From: Breviolum minutum Mf 1.05b.01
Lineage: Eukaryota > Sar > Dinophyceae > Suessiales > Symbiodiniaceae
Length of the DNA stretch: 64,000 nucleotides
Direction: 5' to 3'
Assembly (NCBI GenBank): GCA_000507305.1
Contig: DF239848.1
Location: forward strand, 1-64,000
Under the pieces are notes generated by a model. That model was given only the letters and a program-made list of their open reading frames with translations, had not been told where the DNA came from and made no database searches. A program made the position numbers and the translations under genes. This document shows positions 34,165 to 46,190 of the stretch, in pieces (position 1 is the first letter of the stretch; each line of letters starts with the position of its first letter).

Positions 34165-34689
34165 GCATCCAATCATCCTGTATCGAAACAGATATCTAAA
34201 TACCACGACTGATATCACAATGTTGGATAGAATCCAGATATCAGTCAATGTTTTTTTTTTCGTTGTTGTAGAGCACTATTTTAGGTTGAGATAGGTGGTG
34301 CTTTCAATTTTTCTAATTTTTTTCACCCCCTTGCTAGGGGTAGATGATCCTATTTGGCTATAACTAGTTTTAAAATGGCTCAATCATCAACAGTTCATAG
34401 TGTCATGTTGTTCTCGCAGCTTTCACCCGCGCCAATGCTTGGACAAATACTTGTAGCTTGAACATCACAAGTGTCTCAGGTGTCTTACCACAAGGTTGGG
34501 AAAGGTTAGTTAGTTCATCTCAACATGAACCCAAATCACCAAAAATCCCCAACTCCTTCAGAAAGGATTGTGTCAATATCATTTTTTCCTCATGTTTTAT
34601 TAAGTTATAGTAACAAAAACTTTTTGAATTCAAAGAACTCCTTTAGTGACAACTATTAAAAACCACTCTTTAAGTACTTCATCCAGAAA

Positions 34690-34900
34690 TCCCCATGGCG
34701 AAAATGGGCCGGGCCCCCCCCCATGGCGAGTCAAACTCACGGGTCAGATCCAGGTTGAAGTGTTGGTAAATGGAAGCCGACCAGAAGAGCTTTTTGAATC
34801 TGAGATCCACTTGGGACCTTTGGTTCAGGACCGGCGGGGTTCACCTGGGACTAGGGTTCACCAAAAGAGGAGGACCCAAAAACAAGCACAAGTTGTTTGA
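34690..34900 (+). CDS. Possible 3'-terminal exon
   Basis: Frame ending at TGA 34898-34900 with GQIQVEVLVNGSRPEELFES followed by a basic tail (HQKRRTQKQAQVV). It reads as a beta-strand-rich domain plus tail. No family recognised. Confidence 0.35.
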
Positions 34901-35100
34901 GGATAATCCGCTCTAAAAAGAAAAACAAACAGTATCTGCCTGATACTGCCACAAAAAAGTACTTACTAACAAGTCGTTTGTTTGGGCCCTTTTTGTCAGT
35001 GCTTTAAAGTGATTCTCTTCGCCTTCCTGGGAACTCCCATACGAAAAAAACACACGAAAACCACGGTACCGTAGCTAGTAAAATGGCACTTTTGAGGCGA

Positions 35101-35409
35101 GGTTCAATGACGAAAACCAGCAATTTGCTCATTTTGGGTGGGGTAATAGGACATATATACAAATACAATAATCATATAATATATATCATTGCATCAGGAT
35201 TGAGGTGATAGGACGTTTTTGAGATCGTTGGATCTTTTTTTCCATTCGTCTCTNGGTTCAATGACGAAAACCAGCAATTTGCTCATTTTGGGTGGGGTAA
35301 TAGGACATATATACAAATACAATAATCATATAATATATATCATTGCATCAGGATTGAGGTGATAGGACGTTTTTGAGATCGTTGGATCTTTTTTTTTCCA
35401 TTCGTCTCT
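35101..35409. repeat. 153-bp direct duplication flanking an N
   Basis: The sequence from GGTTCAATGACGAAAACCAG to CATTCGTCTCT is present at 35101-35253 and again, almost identical, at 35255-35409, with a single N at 35254. Most likely an unmerged contig overlap. Confidence 0.9.
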
Positions 35410-35425
35410 GGAAACATAGATGTAA

Positions 35426-35541
35426 TACTGTTGATGGAAGAAATCCTGCACCAGTTGAGGTTGGTAGTTTATCCCATGGTTTACAAAGTCGTTAAAAATA
35501 TCCCAGGTGGTTGTTTGTGATTTCTTCCACCAACTGTGATT
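35426..35541 (+). repeat. Family A element
   Basis: TACTGTTGATGGAAGAAATCC at left and GATTTCTTCCACCAACTGTG at right. The right TA is mutated. Confidence 0.75.
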
Positions 35542-35734
35542 AAACTCCATGAGTTTGTTAAGTAGTTTGGGTGGGGATTGGAAGATATTTGGATGGATGG
35601 ATTCATGATGATTCATGTGGAGACATTGCAGTCATTGAATTTGGGGGGGAACAAACACTGCAGATGCATGGTAATTCTCAGGGATTCCCTTATAATAGTG
35701 CATTGTTTGGGTTGGTAAGATGTGCTAGGGTCTA

Positions 35735-35818
35735 AACTCCCATAAACTCCGAATATTTCCATACTAGGGGTTTACAAACCTATACGGATTCCTTATTAAG
35801 GGTTGGATGACCATGCCC
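35735..35818 (+). repeat. Family K element
   Basis: Block order AAACTCCCATA, TAGGGGTTTACAAACC, ATTCCTTATTAAGGG and GGATGACCATGCCC, matching copies at 45.7 and 48.4 kb. Confidence 0.55.
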
Positions 35819-36329
35819 GATCCACTCCGCCAGAACGAAAGCAAGTCAGAAACTCAAGTCCGAAAAAGGCCACCAGTAGTTATGATGTAACATCATTCAA
35901 CAATTCCTGGCAAATTATATACACATCATATACATATACATGACTTTTAAATACTTTTAATATATAGTATGAATCATTTATACCATAGATACTGAAATCA
36001 TCTAATTATTTATTTGTATATAATATATATATATATACATATATATGTATATACACACTACTACTACAAATCGAAAGAGGGTTTGTTCTGCTTGATATGG
36101 GCCAAACGAAATCCAGGATTTCGAGTGTCAGTTCTGACAAAGCGCCAAGGTTAGATTCCTTTGGCTATGCAAAGCATCCAAAGAACACGCTGGAAATCCC
36201 AGACTTTTGCCTGAGTAGTATATATCGGATGACCGTTCATTTTTAACCGCTGATGAGAGTCGCAATGAATTGATGGATGTTGGTAAATTTGAATGTCATA
36301 AGTACTGGCTTCCACTATATCCCATGTCC

Positions 36330-36419
36330 CGGATCCATGGGACGAACGGTACATTTATAATACATTTACTATACAGTAGATTTAAGCCATTCTGAGGTGA
36401 ATATACCACACATGGATCC
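36330..36419. repeat. Diverged family F element
   Basis: CCGGATCCATGGGACGAACGG at left and ATATACCACACATGGATCCG at right. Confidence 0.55.
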
Positions 36420-36507
36420 GCAACCCGTTCAGGTTAGATTGGCGAGACCTTCGGAGCATCATCAAGGGACGAAAATGCTCCAATGAAAAGGCAGCTTATA
36501 TCTACTT

Positions 36508-36656
36508 GGAGGATCATCCCAGTTAGTAAGTAGTTAGTTAGTAACCCCCATTTAGAAGCCATAAAAAGGCCATGTATACAACCAGGCCAACCTACCTAGG
36601 GGAATTACTACCTATGGGCATTAACCACTTACGAGTCCTCGGATGATCCTTCGAGT
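36508..36656 (+). repeat. Family D TIR element
   Basis: CTTGGAGGATCATCCCAGTT to CTCGGATGATCCTTCGAG, with CATTTAGAAGCCATAAAAAGG inside. Confidence 0.8.
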
Positions 36657-37951
36657 TCATTGTTGGGAACCGGGGAACGGATGCGGTTTGGTTTGATTCT
36701 TCAGGAGATCTAGTGATGATAATATGTCATCTCTATGTCTATAGCATGTCAATTTTCAAATGCTAGACCAATATATTGCGTGCATCTTTCTGTTTATGGA
36801 TATTTGAAACTTATATACTTTTGTATTGGCTTGTCATTAGTTTCTGGTGTTTTCATTTTTTCAGTGTATTTTGTTGGTATCTTTCTGTACCTGGCAATTC
36901 TGCCGAGTTTGTGGCCTTTTTGGGATGGTAAGTGAAAACGTGACCCCTTCAAAGGTGAATCGGGATCAAGCCATGACCTGTTATATGGCGTTTCATCCAT
37001 GAAATTCGCCTAACATGCCAAAACCAAGGCGGATGAGCAATGTGGCGAGCTGGTGTGCCGAAAGGTGCCATTTCTCAGCCTGAAAGAAAGGGGGGAAACC
37101 CAGGTGCACTCATAGGATGGTTCTGGCAGTAGGTGGTAGGGATTAAATAATCCCCTAAAGGGCAAGGACTATACCTGGTATATAAGCGGTAGTATATATT
37201 GCCAATTCGGTGATTATATGCTACCAAGCCCACCTTTTACAAGCACCTGAAAAATCCGTTGATTCGCTGGTACACCCTGGAAAACAAACGGCTGGAACAC
37301 AATGACATGGAGGTGGATGGTTCAGATGATTTTCCTTTTCAATGAAGGGTGATTTTAAACCAGCCGTGAATTTTCAGGGCTGATTGTGGAGATGTTTTTC
37401 GTACCTTCCAACTAAAAATGAATTCTTGGTACCTGAATTGGGAAGGAAATTTATGGGACTCCTTTCTTTTTCAAACGATTTTCCTGAATGTTCTTTCCGT
37501 TTTTTTGTTTTTTTTAGTGGAAGGATTATGTCAAGACTTATGACGATGACTCCAAGTGAAAGGCAGCAATTTTAGATGAGCAGATGGTTTCTTCATGTTT
37601 CAGTTGAGTTGCAGCAAAAACATCTTTGAGCTGTAACTGTAAGGCTGTAAGGTACCAGTTCTATGATTTTTAGGGCTTCCGAGTGCCTTTTTGGAGGAGT
37701 TGGGCCCGTACACAAAAAAAAGCCCGCCAGGGATTGTGCAGCTACTGCACGCAAGATTCTGAATGCCCTTCATTGCATCAATGTATGGCAAACTCGTCAC
37801 TTTGCTGCAGACATCCTGTCGAGTGATGTTAGCGTTTTTTAAGCATTATGCGCTGTATTCAGAAGTGCCTGAAATAAGGTACTGCAGTTTCGAGTTTGTG
37901 GAGCACATGCAAAGTTATGAGAGCTCTAAAGCCTCTTTGCATCCCTGGAAA

Positions 37952-38093
37952 GTACTTGAAGATTGCATCAACATCCCAGTTGGGAAGTAGTTTTATAGTA
38001 ACCTCCATTTATAAGCCATAAAAAGGGGTGTGTAACAACCCCCTTGGGGACTTATCAACCATTGGTTCTCAGCCACTTACTGGGATGATCCGA
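37952..38093 (+). repeat. Family D element adjoining a possible exon
   Basis: GTACTTGAAGATTGCATC and CATCCCAGTTGGGAAGTAG at left, CTTACTGGGATGATCCGAC at right. The GTACTT start would serve as a donor for the open frame ending at 37951. Confidence 0.65.
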
Positions 38094-38310
38094 CCCGGTC
38101 TAAGTATAGGCTCCCACGGAAGCAAAACAGCCTGGGAAGACTGCTTCAAACGGCTCCCATGGCCTTCTTGCTTCTCTCCCAGGAATGGTGGGCAAACATG
38201 CCATGCCATGCAACGGAAGGCGTTTTTGGGTGATTGGGTTCCAAGTGAGTTACCAGAAGTCAATCTCGTCAATATGCAAAATCTTTTTGAGCAATGAAAA
38301 AAGGGCCCCT

Positions 38311-38420
38311 GGTTGTTTAGGTAAGAAAAGGGGATTACACTAACCAGCTATATGAGGATTATGATAAACCATTATAAGGATCCCTATTTACCAACCAGGA
38401 TTTTTTCCGGGATGCCAATC
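38311..38420 (+). repeat. Family E element
   Basis: CCTGGTTGTTTAGGTAAGAA to CCCTATTTACCAACCAGG. Confidence 0.8.
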
Positions 38421-38905
38421 TAGTTGGGAACTGTGAGGTTGCCAGATATCCCTGGAATGCTTCTTTTTTTTGCAGGGAACAATGCAAAACAATTCATTGG
38501 TTGATCCTTCCAGGGGTAGCACACTGGCTTTTTGCTGAGCTTATGGGTTAGTAAAATTCAGACATTGAAGCCAAGTGCTTGCCATTATTTGCCATTTTGG
38601 GACACTGAAGTGATATTGAACCTGGATTTTTGAAAGAAGCATGTTTCATAAGGAACCATCAAATTGTGGAAGCATTTTCACAACTATCAAAAGCTTCTTT
38701 GTACAGAGAATGGGAGGTGGTTTGAAATTGATGGGCTGAATCGGAATCAGCATGTTTTTAAACATATCTTGGGGAACAATTGTTTTTACCGATCTCACCA
38801 TAGCAAGCAAAAAAAGATCAGAATCATTTACTGTAACAACAAGTCCCAACTTGTGCTTCAAGCAAATGGCCGCCAAATGCGTTTGAAATGTTGTGTGGAT
38901 ATGGG

Positions 38906-39008
38906 TGTTTCCTAAAATAGTGATACCCCAAAATGGATGGTTTATAATGGAAAACCCTTTTAAAATGGATGATTTGGGGGGAAAACCCACCATATTTAGG
39001 AAACCCTC
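38906..39008 (+). repeat. Family I element
   Basis: GGGTGTTTCCTAAAATAGTG and CACCATATTTAGGAAACCC are inverted ends. Confidence 0.85.
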
Positions 39009-39206
39009 ATATCACTGTCTTCACAGCGTGAATGTATTTTTTTTTGCACTTGGCATGCAAATCATTGAGGAACTCTGGAGGCAAAAAAGGCCAAAATTTT
39101 TGCCATGCAAACTTACCTCCCGTTAAAACCCTTCCTGAAACTAACAGCTCGCCCGTAAAAATGGTGGTTTTCAATGCCGAAATCTCCAAACTTCCAGGGG
39201 GCCCTT

Positions 39207-39311
39207 ATTTTCGTTGGTTTCAAATATCTTGTTTTCACCCCGAAACTTGGGGAAGATGAACCCATTTGCACGAGCATATCTTTCAAAGGGGTCGGTTCAA
39301 CCACCAACTAG
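39207..39311 (+). repeat. Family C element
   Basis: TTCGTTGGTTTCAAATATC to GGTTCAACCACCAACTAG. Confidence 0.75.
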
Positions 39312-39555
39312 ATAATCCAACTACATATCACCAGTTGAGGTTTGGTAGTTAGGTAGTTTATCCGATTATTTATAGGGTTTCATACATCCCAGGTGGTTAG
39401 CCAGTTTTCTGGTTTTTTTTCCGCAAGGGAAAAAACCCACGACTTCATGCTGTTTCCAGGCTTGGGAGTCTGCCTGGAACGATCGTAGCGAGCCAGTTCC
39501 TGAGTGGGGTTGGCAGGTTTTTTTTCCCCCGAACCATGAACGAATAGCGAAAATG

Positions 39556-39666
39556 GAACCCCCGTTGAAAAGGGACCCATTTAAAAAATAAATTAATCAT
39601 CATTTTTCAACCAAGCATCAATTTTCAGTGGATATGCATGGACAATGTTAGTTTTCAGGGGGGGTA
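39556..39666 (+). repeat. Family B element
   Basis: CCCCCGTTGAAAAGGG at left and TGTTAGTTTTCAGGGGGGGTA at right. Confidence 0.6.
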
Positions 39667-39949
39667 ACATGTTGTTGATACTGTTTTTTACACGTGTTTC
39701 GAAGTGGATGAAATAACACCCCGCCAGAATTGTAGCGTTGGAATTTTGCGTTGGAATTCAAAAGTTGCGGATCAACAAAACTGTTGAACAAATTGCTTGG
39801 GAAGGTGTACCTTCATGATTCTGATGGTTTCATTTGGGGTATGTGTCAAAACCTTCCTATGGTTTCCCTTCCTATGCTGAAATTTAAGATATATAGTTAG
39901 GGCTAACATCATGAAAAATAGTCCTTTCTATCTTAGCCCACATCAATTT

Positions 39950-40067
39950 TAGGGAGTGGTTTCTTCAATATTTTGCTGGTTTTCACCCGGATTTTTGTGG
40001 GGAAATGATTCAATTATTTGACGTTCGCATGTTATCTTTCAGGTGGTTTGGTTCAACCACCAACTAG
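39950..40067 (+). repeat. Family C element
   Basis: Left end GAGTGGTTTCTTCAATATT is diverged. Right end GGTTCAACCACCAACTAG is intact and is followed directly by an open frame. Confidence 0.7.
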
Positions 40068-40213
40068 CTTGTGCTTATACTTGAAGATTCAAGATGCTTT
40101 GCATCATCTAGATTTTGTTCACTTCCAAAACAGGCTTGGAATACTGCACGTCAATATGTTTTTTTTGGTTGCCTGCTTTAAAAAAAAGACAAGTTTACAA
40201 CTTGAGCAATGAA

Positions 40214-40325
40214 AAAGAACCTGGTTGTTTAGTGTATATAGGAAATTGTAATACCCAGTTAAGTTATATCGGGATTATAATAAACCATTATATGGGTCCC
40301 TATTAACCAACCAGTATAATGGAAA
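40214..40325 (+). repeat. Family E element
   Basis: CCTGGTTGTTTAGTGTATAT to CCCTATTAACCAACCAGTA. Confidence 0.8.
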
Positions 40326-40894
40326 GTAGGAGGTTTTTATTTCATGGCTCACTCGAATCTGGGTGAAGTGAGTTAAACCCTCAGGAAATTCTGCACCTTC
40401 CTCATCTTGGTGTCGGAAGCTGAGAACAGGAGGATTTTCTTCTTTAAACCCACAGGTGATTCCCTTTGAATTGGAATTGATATCATATTTGGGGTCCTGA
40501 CATCAAAAAGCATGTTCAAGTTGATTGATGTAATATCATATATCATCATTGTCATTACCTTGACTTGATTTTCTGGATTGCTGTTTTGTTTGAAATCAAA
40601 CATTATCTTGATTGGAATTTTGGAATTTATGAATTTCATTGACATCAAAAAAATGGAGGAATCTGCATCTTCCTTTTCAAAAAAAGTCCACTTTTTGGAC
40701 ACAAAAATTGTTTCCCCATTTTCCCCCACCCGTTGTTTAAAGTCGGACCTTGTAGGACCAGAAAGTGTCGAAATTGAGTCGTAGGTCTTCCGCCTTAGCT
40801 GCAGCCTCGGGAACCGGTGGTGGCAGCATCTTTGTGCCGGTCCTGATCTCTTTTTCTTACTTGCAGGCCGAAAGACGTGGTGGAACAAAATCTG

Positions 40895-41008
40895 GGTGGT
40901 GGTTTCGACCAAATATTTTGATGATAAGAAACCCCGAAACCCTGGAGAGATGATCCAATTTGACGTTTGCATATTTTTCAAAGGGGTTGAAACTCAACCA
41001 CCAGCTAG
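40895..41008 (+). repeat. Family C element
   Basis: GGTGGTGGTTTCGACCAAAT to GAAACTCAACCACCAGCTAG. Confidence 0.8.
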
Positions 41009-41095
41009 AAATGGTGTACCTTGGGGGTTTTAGGTGATGTTGAGAAAAATTGGCTATTTTGATGGTATTTGTTGTACTCGTATCTTTTTCAAAAG

Positions 41096-41205
41096 ACAAC
41101 AGATGGAGCATTTGGGGTTCGATCCAAGACTCGACTTAAAAGATGGCGAAATAGGTGGAGATGACTGGCTGATGACTTTGCGTCGCTATCAATCTACCAC
41201 TACTA
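41096..41205 (+). CDS. Exon ending at a family C element
   Basis: After TTTTTCAAAAG the frame reads QQMEHLGFDPRLDLKDGEIG and then GDDWLMTLRRYQSTTT up to the GT that begins the C element at 41206. The coupling of exon end and element start supports the element as an intron. The protein family is unknown. Confidence 0.4.
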
Positions 41206-41305
41206 GTAGGTGGTGGTTTCAAATATTTTTTAATGTTCACCTGGGGAAATGATCCAATTTGACTAATATTTTGCAAAGGGTTTAAAACTTGAAACCACCA
41301 ACTAG
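41206..41305 (+). repeat. Family C introner-like element
   Basis: GTAGGTGGTGGTTTCAAATA to CTTGAAACCACCAACTAG. It has GT and AG at its own ends and could be a complete 100-nt intron. Confidence 0.82.
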
Positions 41306-41431
41306 ACCAGTCTTTTTTCCAAATTTTTGCACAACATTCTACAGAGTTTTTTTTTATCTAAGACATTCGACTGGAAATTCCAGAGTCAGGTGCCTAGGAC
41401 ACAACCACCGGATCAATGAAACACAATCAAT

Positions 41432-41490
41432 GGATTATTCTGGTTCTTGTACAGGGTGGTAGGGCCCTTTACAAGAACCAGAATAATCTA
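41432..41490. repeat. Perfect 19-bp hairpin
   Basis: GATTATTCTGGTTCTTGTA and its exact complement TACAAGAACCAGAATAATC are separated by about 18 bases. It does not resemble any of the other element families. Confidence 0.85.
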
Positions 41491-42087
41491 TCGACACAAC
41501 TCCTGATAGGAATCTGCTGTAGTTGCACTGTCACAGTTTATGATCCTCGTCGGAACCTCAGATCTTTGACAGCCGCAGTCACCAAAGACGCGTAGGTCTA
41601 CGAACCCCGCAACAACTGCATCATGGAAGTTCATTTTTTCAATGTTGGCCTCATTTAAATGTAACTCGTATGCGTTTTTGTTTGGTTTTTTGGTTGGAGT
41701 GTTTATGTTTTGGACAAGCATGGATTTTCAATATGGATGCAACCATATGCAACCAACATGGATGATCCTGGATACGTCTTCCCATGTCTTCCCAGGTGGG
41801 ATCAATGGTGAATCTCTCGGTCTTCATGACTCGAAGGTGGCCACCAAAAAAATACCGAAAAAACGGGTGATGTGTTTGTTGCCAAAGAAATGGGAACACC
41901 CCAACTTTGTTGTCCCAAAAAATGCTGGAGAAGCTGTTTTATTTCCCCCCCAAAAAAAAACTTTTTGAAACATGTTTGGAAAAAACCAATCAACACTTAT
42001 GACCTATAGTATCTCAATGGCAGCAAAGGTGCTGTGCATGTGTATTTAAAAAAAAAGGTCAATTTGTCCCATTCATTTTGGATCCAG

Positions 42088-42244
42088 GCATCCAGACTTC
42101 CCCGAGCTGCCTGTGATCGACTATGACCCGCGTTGGTTCCAGAGGGATGTGACGCCGGATGTGTTTTTGTTGTCGGACCAGACTCCGGATTCATTTGTTC
42201 GAAAAAATAAGATGTTAGCACCTAAGATTTATAAATCCAAATGA
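42088..42244 (+). CDS. Unassigned 3'-terminal exon
   Basis: Follows TTTGGATCCAG and runs 51 codons to TGA at 42242-42244. It reads HPDFPELPVIDYDPRWFQRD, then VTPDVFLLSDQTPDSFVRKN and a basic tail MLAPKIYKSK. The Pro/Asp/aromatic-rich composition with a basic tail is convincing for coding. I cannot name the family. It may be the last exon of a gene including 41096-41205. Confidence 0.45.
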
Positions 42245-42928
42245 CATCAAATGACTACAAATCCAAATGACATCAAATGACTATAATAGACTATATCAAT
42301 TGTTCCTATATTAATTTGGAAACTATGAGGCAGGTTACATCCCAAAGCTCTTGAAAATTCGGAACTTCATGTGTAGGATGTCATTTTCAATGAGTGATGC
42401 GGCAGGATTGCATTGTGGTGCTCATCCCAATGCTTTGCTTAGGAGTGACTTTGGGGGTGTGATCCTCAGTCCGTGAAAGTATTGAAACTGTTTAGCATGG
42501 AATAGTTACTTCCAGTGACCACTGACATTGACATCATCACTCAATTGCTATATTGTATTTATAGTATATATGTGCGTGTTTCTGTTTTTGTATATGTTCT
42601 ATTTGCATACTGTAGAAATTATTCTATTTCGTCTCTATGTTTGTAAACTTCTGTATATACAAAGGTAAAGGTAAGAATATCCAAGTTATGCAGTGCATCT
42701 CATTATCTCCCAGCCTGCTGAATCAGCGGTGGATTTTTTTGTTGCCTCGCAATTCCAGGTGCTGGTAAATCGATCATCGCCCTCTTGGCTACTGTTGGCT
42801 CTCCTTTGTTCCACACTCTGTTGAGCATCCCAGCACCAGTCGGGGAAAAACTCCTTGATAATTTGTTTCCGAGGTTTGTTTTTTATGGCCAAACAATGAG
42901 TGCGACAAAAGATACGTAGTCTACCCGG

Positions 42929-43048
42929 AACTCCAAACGGCCGGTTTTAAATGGATGTTTGATTGGCTGGAGAAGCATTTCCAATGTAAAGATTTGAATC
43001 ATACGATTGAAACAACCATGTATAAATGGATGTTCAGGTTTCAGGTAC
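42929..43048 (+). repeat. Family H element
   Basis: CCGGTTTTAAATGGATGTTTG at left and TATAAATGGATGTTCAGG with TTTCAGGTAC at right. Confidence 0.65.
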
Positions 43049-43236
43049 ATGATCTTAAACGTTTTCGGAGTGCCGGAATGACGACATTGAAATGTACACA
43101 GAATGAAAAGCGCGAGACCTCAAGGAAGTCGAACACAAAACATTTGCTTCGAGATATTTTGAGCTGGATTTTTAGTGGCATGGGTTGTTTTTCTATACCT
43201 CCACCAGTTTCCTCTACAAAAATGATCACCAACAGT

Positions 43237-43361
43237 TTCAGGTACCTAAAATGGAGGTACTGAACCTTATAAGGCTATTTTTGGGGTGGGTTTCCCCTTA
43301 CATGAGCCTTACAAACAGCTTATATAGGTGAGTACCTCCATTTTAGGTACCTGAAATGTTT
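43237..43361. repeat. Family N TIR element
   Basis: TTTCAGGTACCTAAAATGG and CCATTTTAGGTACCTGAAA are a perfect pair, extended by GAGGTACT / AGTACCTC. A 125-bp MITE-like element. Confidence 0.88.
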
Positions 43362-43507
43362 GGTGAAATGAGGGGGGGCTGGGGTCTGTAACTACAAATG
43401 CCTCCAGCCAACCCCACCACCTTAATGGGAGGGGGGATGTGTTTTTTTCTGGTGAATTCAGCCAACGTGTTTCTTGAGAGGCAACCCATGAAGCTTGGAT
43501 GTCCCGT

Positions 43508-43742
43508 TGGAAGGAAGTGGAGGGATCAATGGTGATTGGATCAATGGGTTTTTTGTAACCCCAATATACAAACCATTTGGAAGTAGTTGAAATAATCCAT
43601 TTGCTAACTTTCTGGGACATAATGGTTAGGATCAATGGTTTTTTTTCAACCAACTATATACAAACCATTTTATAAGTTGGTACGTGAAATAAGCCCAGAT
43701 TGATCCGATCACCATTTTTTCTTCATCCTAACTTCCTTCCAA
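43508..43742. repeat. Family O TIR element
   Basis: TTGGAAGGAAGTGGAGGGATC on the left is complementary in blocks to ATCCTAACTTCCTTCCAA on the right. Inner TGGTGATTGGATCAAT pairs with ATTGATCCGATCACCA. About 235 bp. Confidence 0.75.
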
Positions 43743-44067
43743 CATGGAACATCCCGTCGTGATCTCTGACGTTTTTTTTAGGTTTGGCTCTTTGGCGCAC
43801 TGGCAGCAAGGGATTCAAGCAGCTGAAGAAGGTGCGCACCAAAAACTGGCCATAAAAATATAAGGCATTTAAGGAAGGGGTCCCACAACCCTAGGAACCG
43901 GAGACGAAAACGAAGTATACTAACTCTTGGTTATCGGAAGGTGGTGGTTTCAAGATGTTTCAAGTATGTTTGATGTTCATCGTAGAGTTGCACAAAAGGT
44001 AGCTTTTTGGAAGGGAAATGAGACCCCTTATTTAGCAGGGGTTTTTCTAGGTTGGTGAAATAGTACT

Positions 44068-44168
44068 GGGTGGTGGTTTCTCAAATGTTTTTGAATTTTC
44101 ATCCCTATGTGGGGAAATGATCCAATTTGACAAGCATATTTTTCAGATGGGTTGAAACCACCAACTAG
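44068..44168 (+). repeat. Family C element
   Basis: GGGTGGTGGTTTCTCAAATG to GGGTTGAAACCACCAACTAG. Confidence 0.85.
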
Positions 44169-44670
44169 AGGTGGCTTAGTAAGGAGGTATGATAAACCAA
44201 TACATGGGGGTTGCCATCTCAGGTGCTCTAAAAATCAAATATGGGGGGGGGTTGATGGTTTTTCGTTGTTTTTTTTCCGACAAATGATCAATACACATTA
44301 ATCGCTTAAAGAAAGAATTCTCCAAATGATAGGTTGTGGTTGATGCATGGTTGGTGAAATACAATAAGATTGCGTATACTGTATCTATTTCAATATATTA
44401 GACACGGAATGTCAACAGGTGTTGTGATTTTTGGCACATGTTGGCCATTGTTTCAATGAGGGCAGGAGAAGCGCTTATCTTGTCAACCAAGTCGTAGATC
44501 CAGTGATCATGGTACTGCCTTTCTTGAGCAGTCGCTCCCCCCATTCTGTCATCGGGGTTATAGTAAAGCAACAATGAGAGGTCGCTTGTTGTTGCCCTTG
44601 CTGCTGCATGGCATCGTGCAGTGAAGCAAGAGTGAACGTGCTTGGTGTGCTTGGGTCATTGGAGCATGGT

Positions 44671-44892
44671 GTAATGTGTCGCTGATGAAGAGCACAAATG
44701 GGTAATTTGCAGCTGAAGCAATTTGCTTCTGACGAAACTTTGTGCTGCCTTCCTTCTGAGATCACTTGCTGTTGCACTTGGTGCTGCATGCTGTAATGTG
44801 TCGCTGATGAAGAGCACAAATGGGTAATTTGCAGCTGAAGCAATTTGCTTCTGACGAAACTTTGTGCTGCCTTCCTTCTGAGATCACTTCTT
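44671..44892. repeat. 122-bp tandem repeat, about 1.8 copies
   Basis: GTAATGTGTCGCTGATGAAG begins at 44671 and again at 44793. The following 95 bases are nearly identical. The multi-frame openness on the minus strand follows from this repeat. Coding is not established. Confidence 0.85.
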
Positions 44893-45488
44893 GTTGCGCC
44901 TGGGTTTTGCGGTTTGTTGAGCGATGACAGTATAGACTTAATTACTCTGGTCTGCAGTTTGTATACAAGGTACACATTACAATCACAGTGTAGCATCCCA
45001 TACAGTCACTTGTTGAAGGTGTACTTCAGTAAGTGTTTTCAGATAATGTTCATTATTTTTCAATATTTCAGATATTATGATTATATATGATATTATTGTA
45101 GTTGCAGCACAACAGGTTATTTATACTGGTATATATATATATATATTTACACATCAACCGGTGAATGTTTTTCATGGAGATACAAAAGATCCGTCGATCC
45201 GTCCACATCGGGGTCTGTTTCAGGGGTTATTTTTAGATAGTTTCAAGAGGATTTATTCTGAAAATCTATGATGAATGATACATACACACATATATAAATA
45301 CATACATTATATATATATATTTATATTCATTCATATATACATACATATTATTCTGATTTATTATGATACTATCAACTCCCCAGGAACAAGGTAGACTCTG
45401 CAAAAAAAACGACCCGTCAAATTCCAAGGAGCAGGAGCAGCTTTGCGTCCGTGGCTGGAGACCTTAGCCTTAGCGGTTAATGGCCAAT

Positions 45489-45640
45489 CATCTCAGTTGG
45501 TACATAGTTAGCAACTATGGTGATCGTCAGTCCCCTAGACCTGGGGTTGTTAAACACACCCTTCCAAATTGACCTATGTAAATGGCTTATAAATGGGGGT
45601 TACTAACTTACTGGGATGGCCCTTCAAGTGGGCTTGCCTA
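45489..45640 (+). repeat. Diverged family D element
   Basis: CATCTCAGTTGGTACATAG at left, AATGGCTTATAAATGGGGG inside, and TACTGGGATGGCCCTTCAAG at right. Confidence 0.6.
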
Positions 45641-45685
45641 CTTCCGGCTGGATTTGTTGTTAGATGTTGCTAGGGCAAAAAAAAA

Positions 45686-45793
45686 ACTCCCACTAGAATA
45701 GGGGATAAACTCATCAACCCAATAGTAGGGGTTTATAAACCCATTACAAGGAGTTCCTATGATTTCCTAAGGTTTGCATGACCATTCCCCTTT
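45686..45793 (+). repeat. Family K element
   Basis: AACTCCCACTAGAATAGGGG at left, AGTAGGGGTTTATAAACCC inside, and GCATGACCATTCCCC at right. Confidence 0.6.
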
Positions 45794-46089
45794 TGGTGTT
45801 TTTGAGGTCCAGAAGAAGATGTACCAGAAGCTGGCCCAGAGGCGTAATTCGTGCTGTGTACCGATTGAAAATCTCATCTTCAAGGCTGATTTGTTGAAAA
45901 TTGTTGCGATGTGGATTGTTTTTTGGTGCAAGTTGTAATCAATTTTCAAGTTGCAATAGCCGATAGCTGTGCTTCCATGCTCAACTGGTGAATGAACCTT
46001 GGGTGGCAGGTGGTGGTGAGCTATGCCGATGTGTTGGTGGAATTAATGGAAGCCAAGTCAGTAAACTCAGGGTTTTTTCAAGCGGTGAA

Positions 46090-46190
46090 AGGACTCGGAT
46101 AGGGATCCTTACAATGGTTTGTTATACTCCGTATATAACTGGGTAGGATTTCTTCTCCTATTTGCCCTAAACAACCAGTTTTTTTTCCAA
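46090..46190 (-). repeat. Family E element, minus orientation
   Basis: ATAGGGATCCTTACAATGG then ATATAACTGGGTAGG and CCCTAAACAACCAG, the reverse complement of E blocks. Confidence 0.75.

Noticed and set aside
40373-40981. 202-codon minus-strand frame
   Set aside because: Part of it overlaps a family C element, and another minus frame (KMLPPPVPEAAAKAEDLRLN) and a plus frame with a good acceptor compete. No decision possible.
44475-44996. 173-codon minus-strand frame
   Set aside because: Its length comes from the 122-bp tandem repeat lacking stops. No family and no supporting splice evidence.
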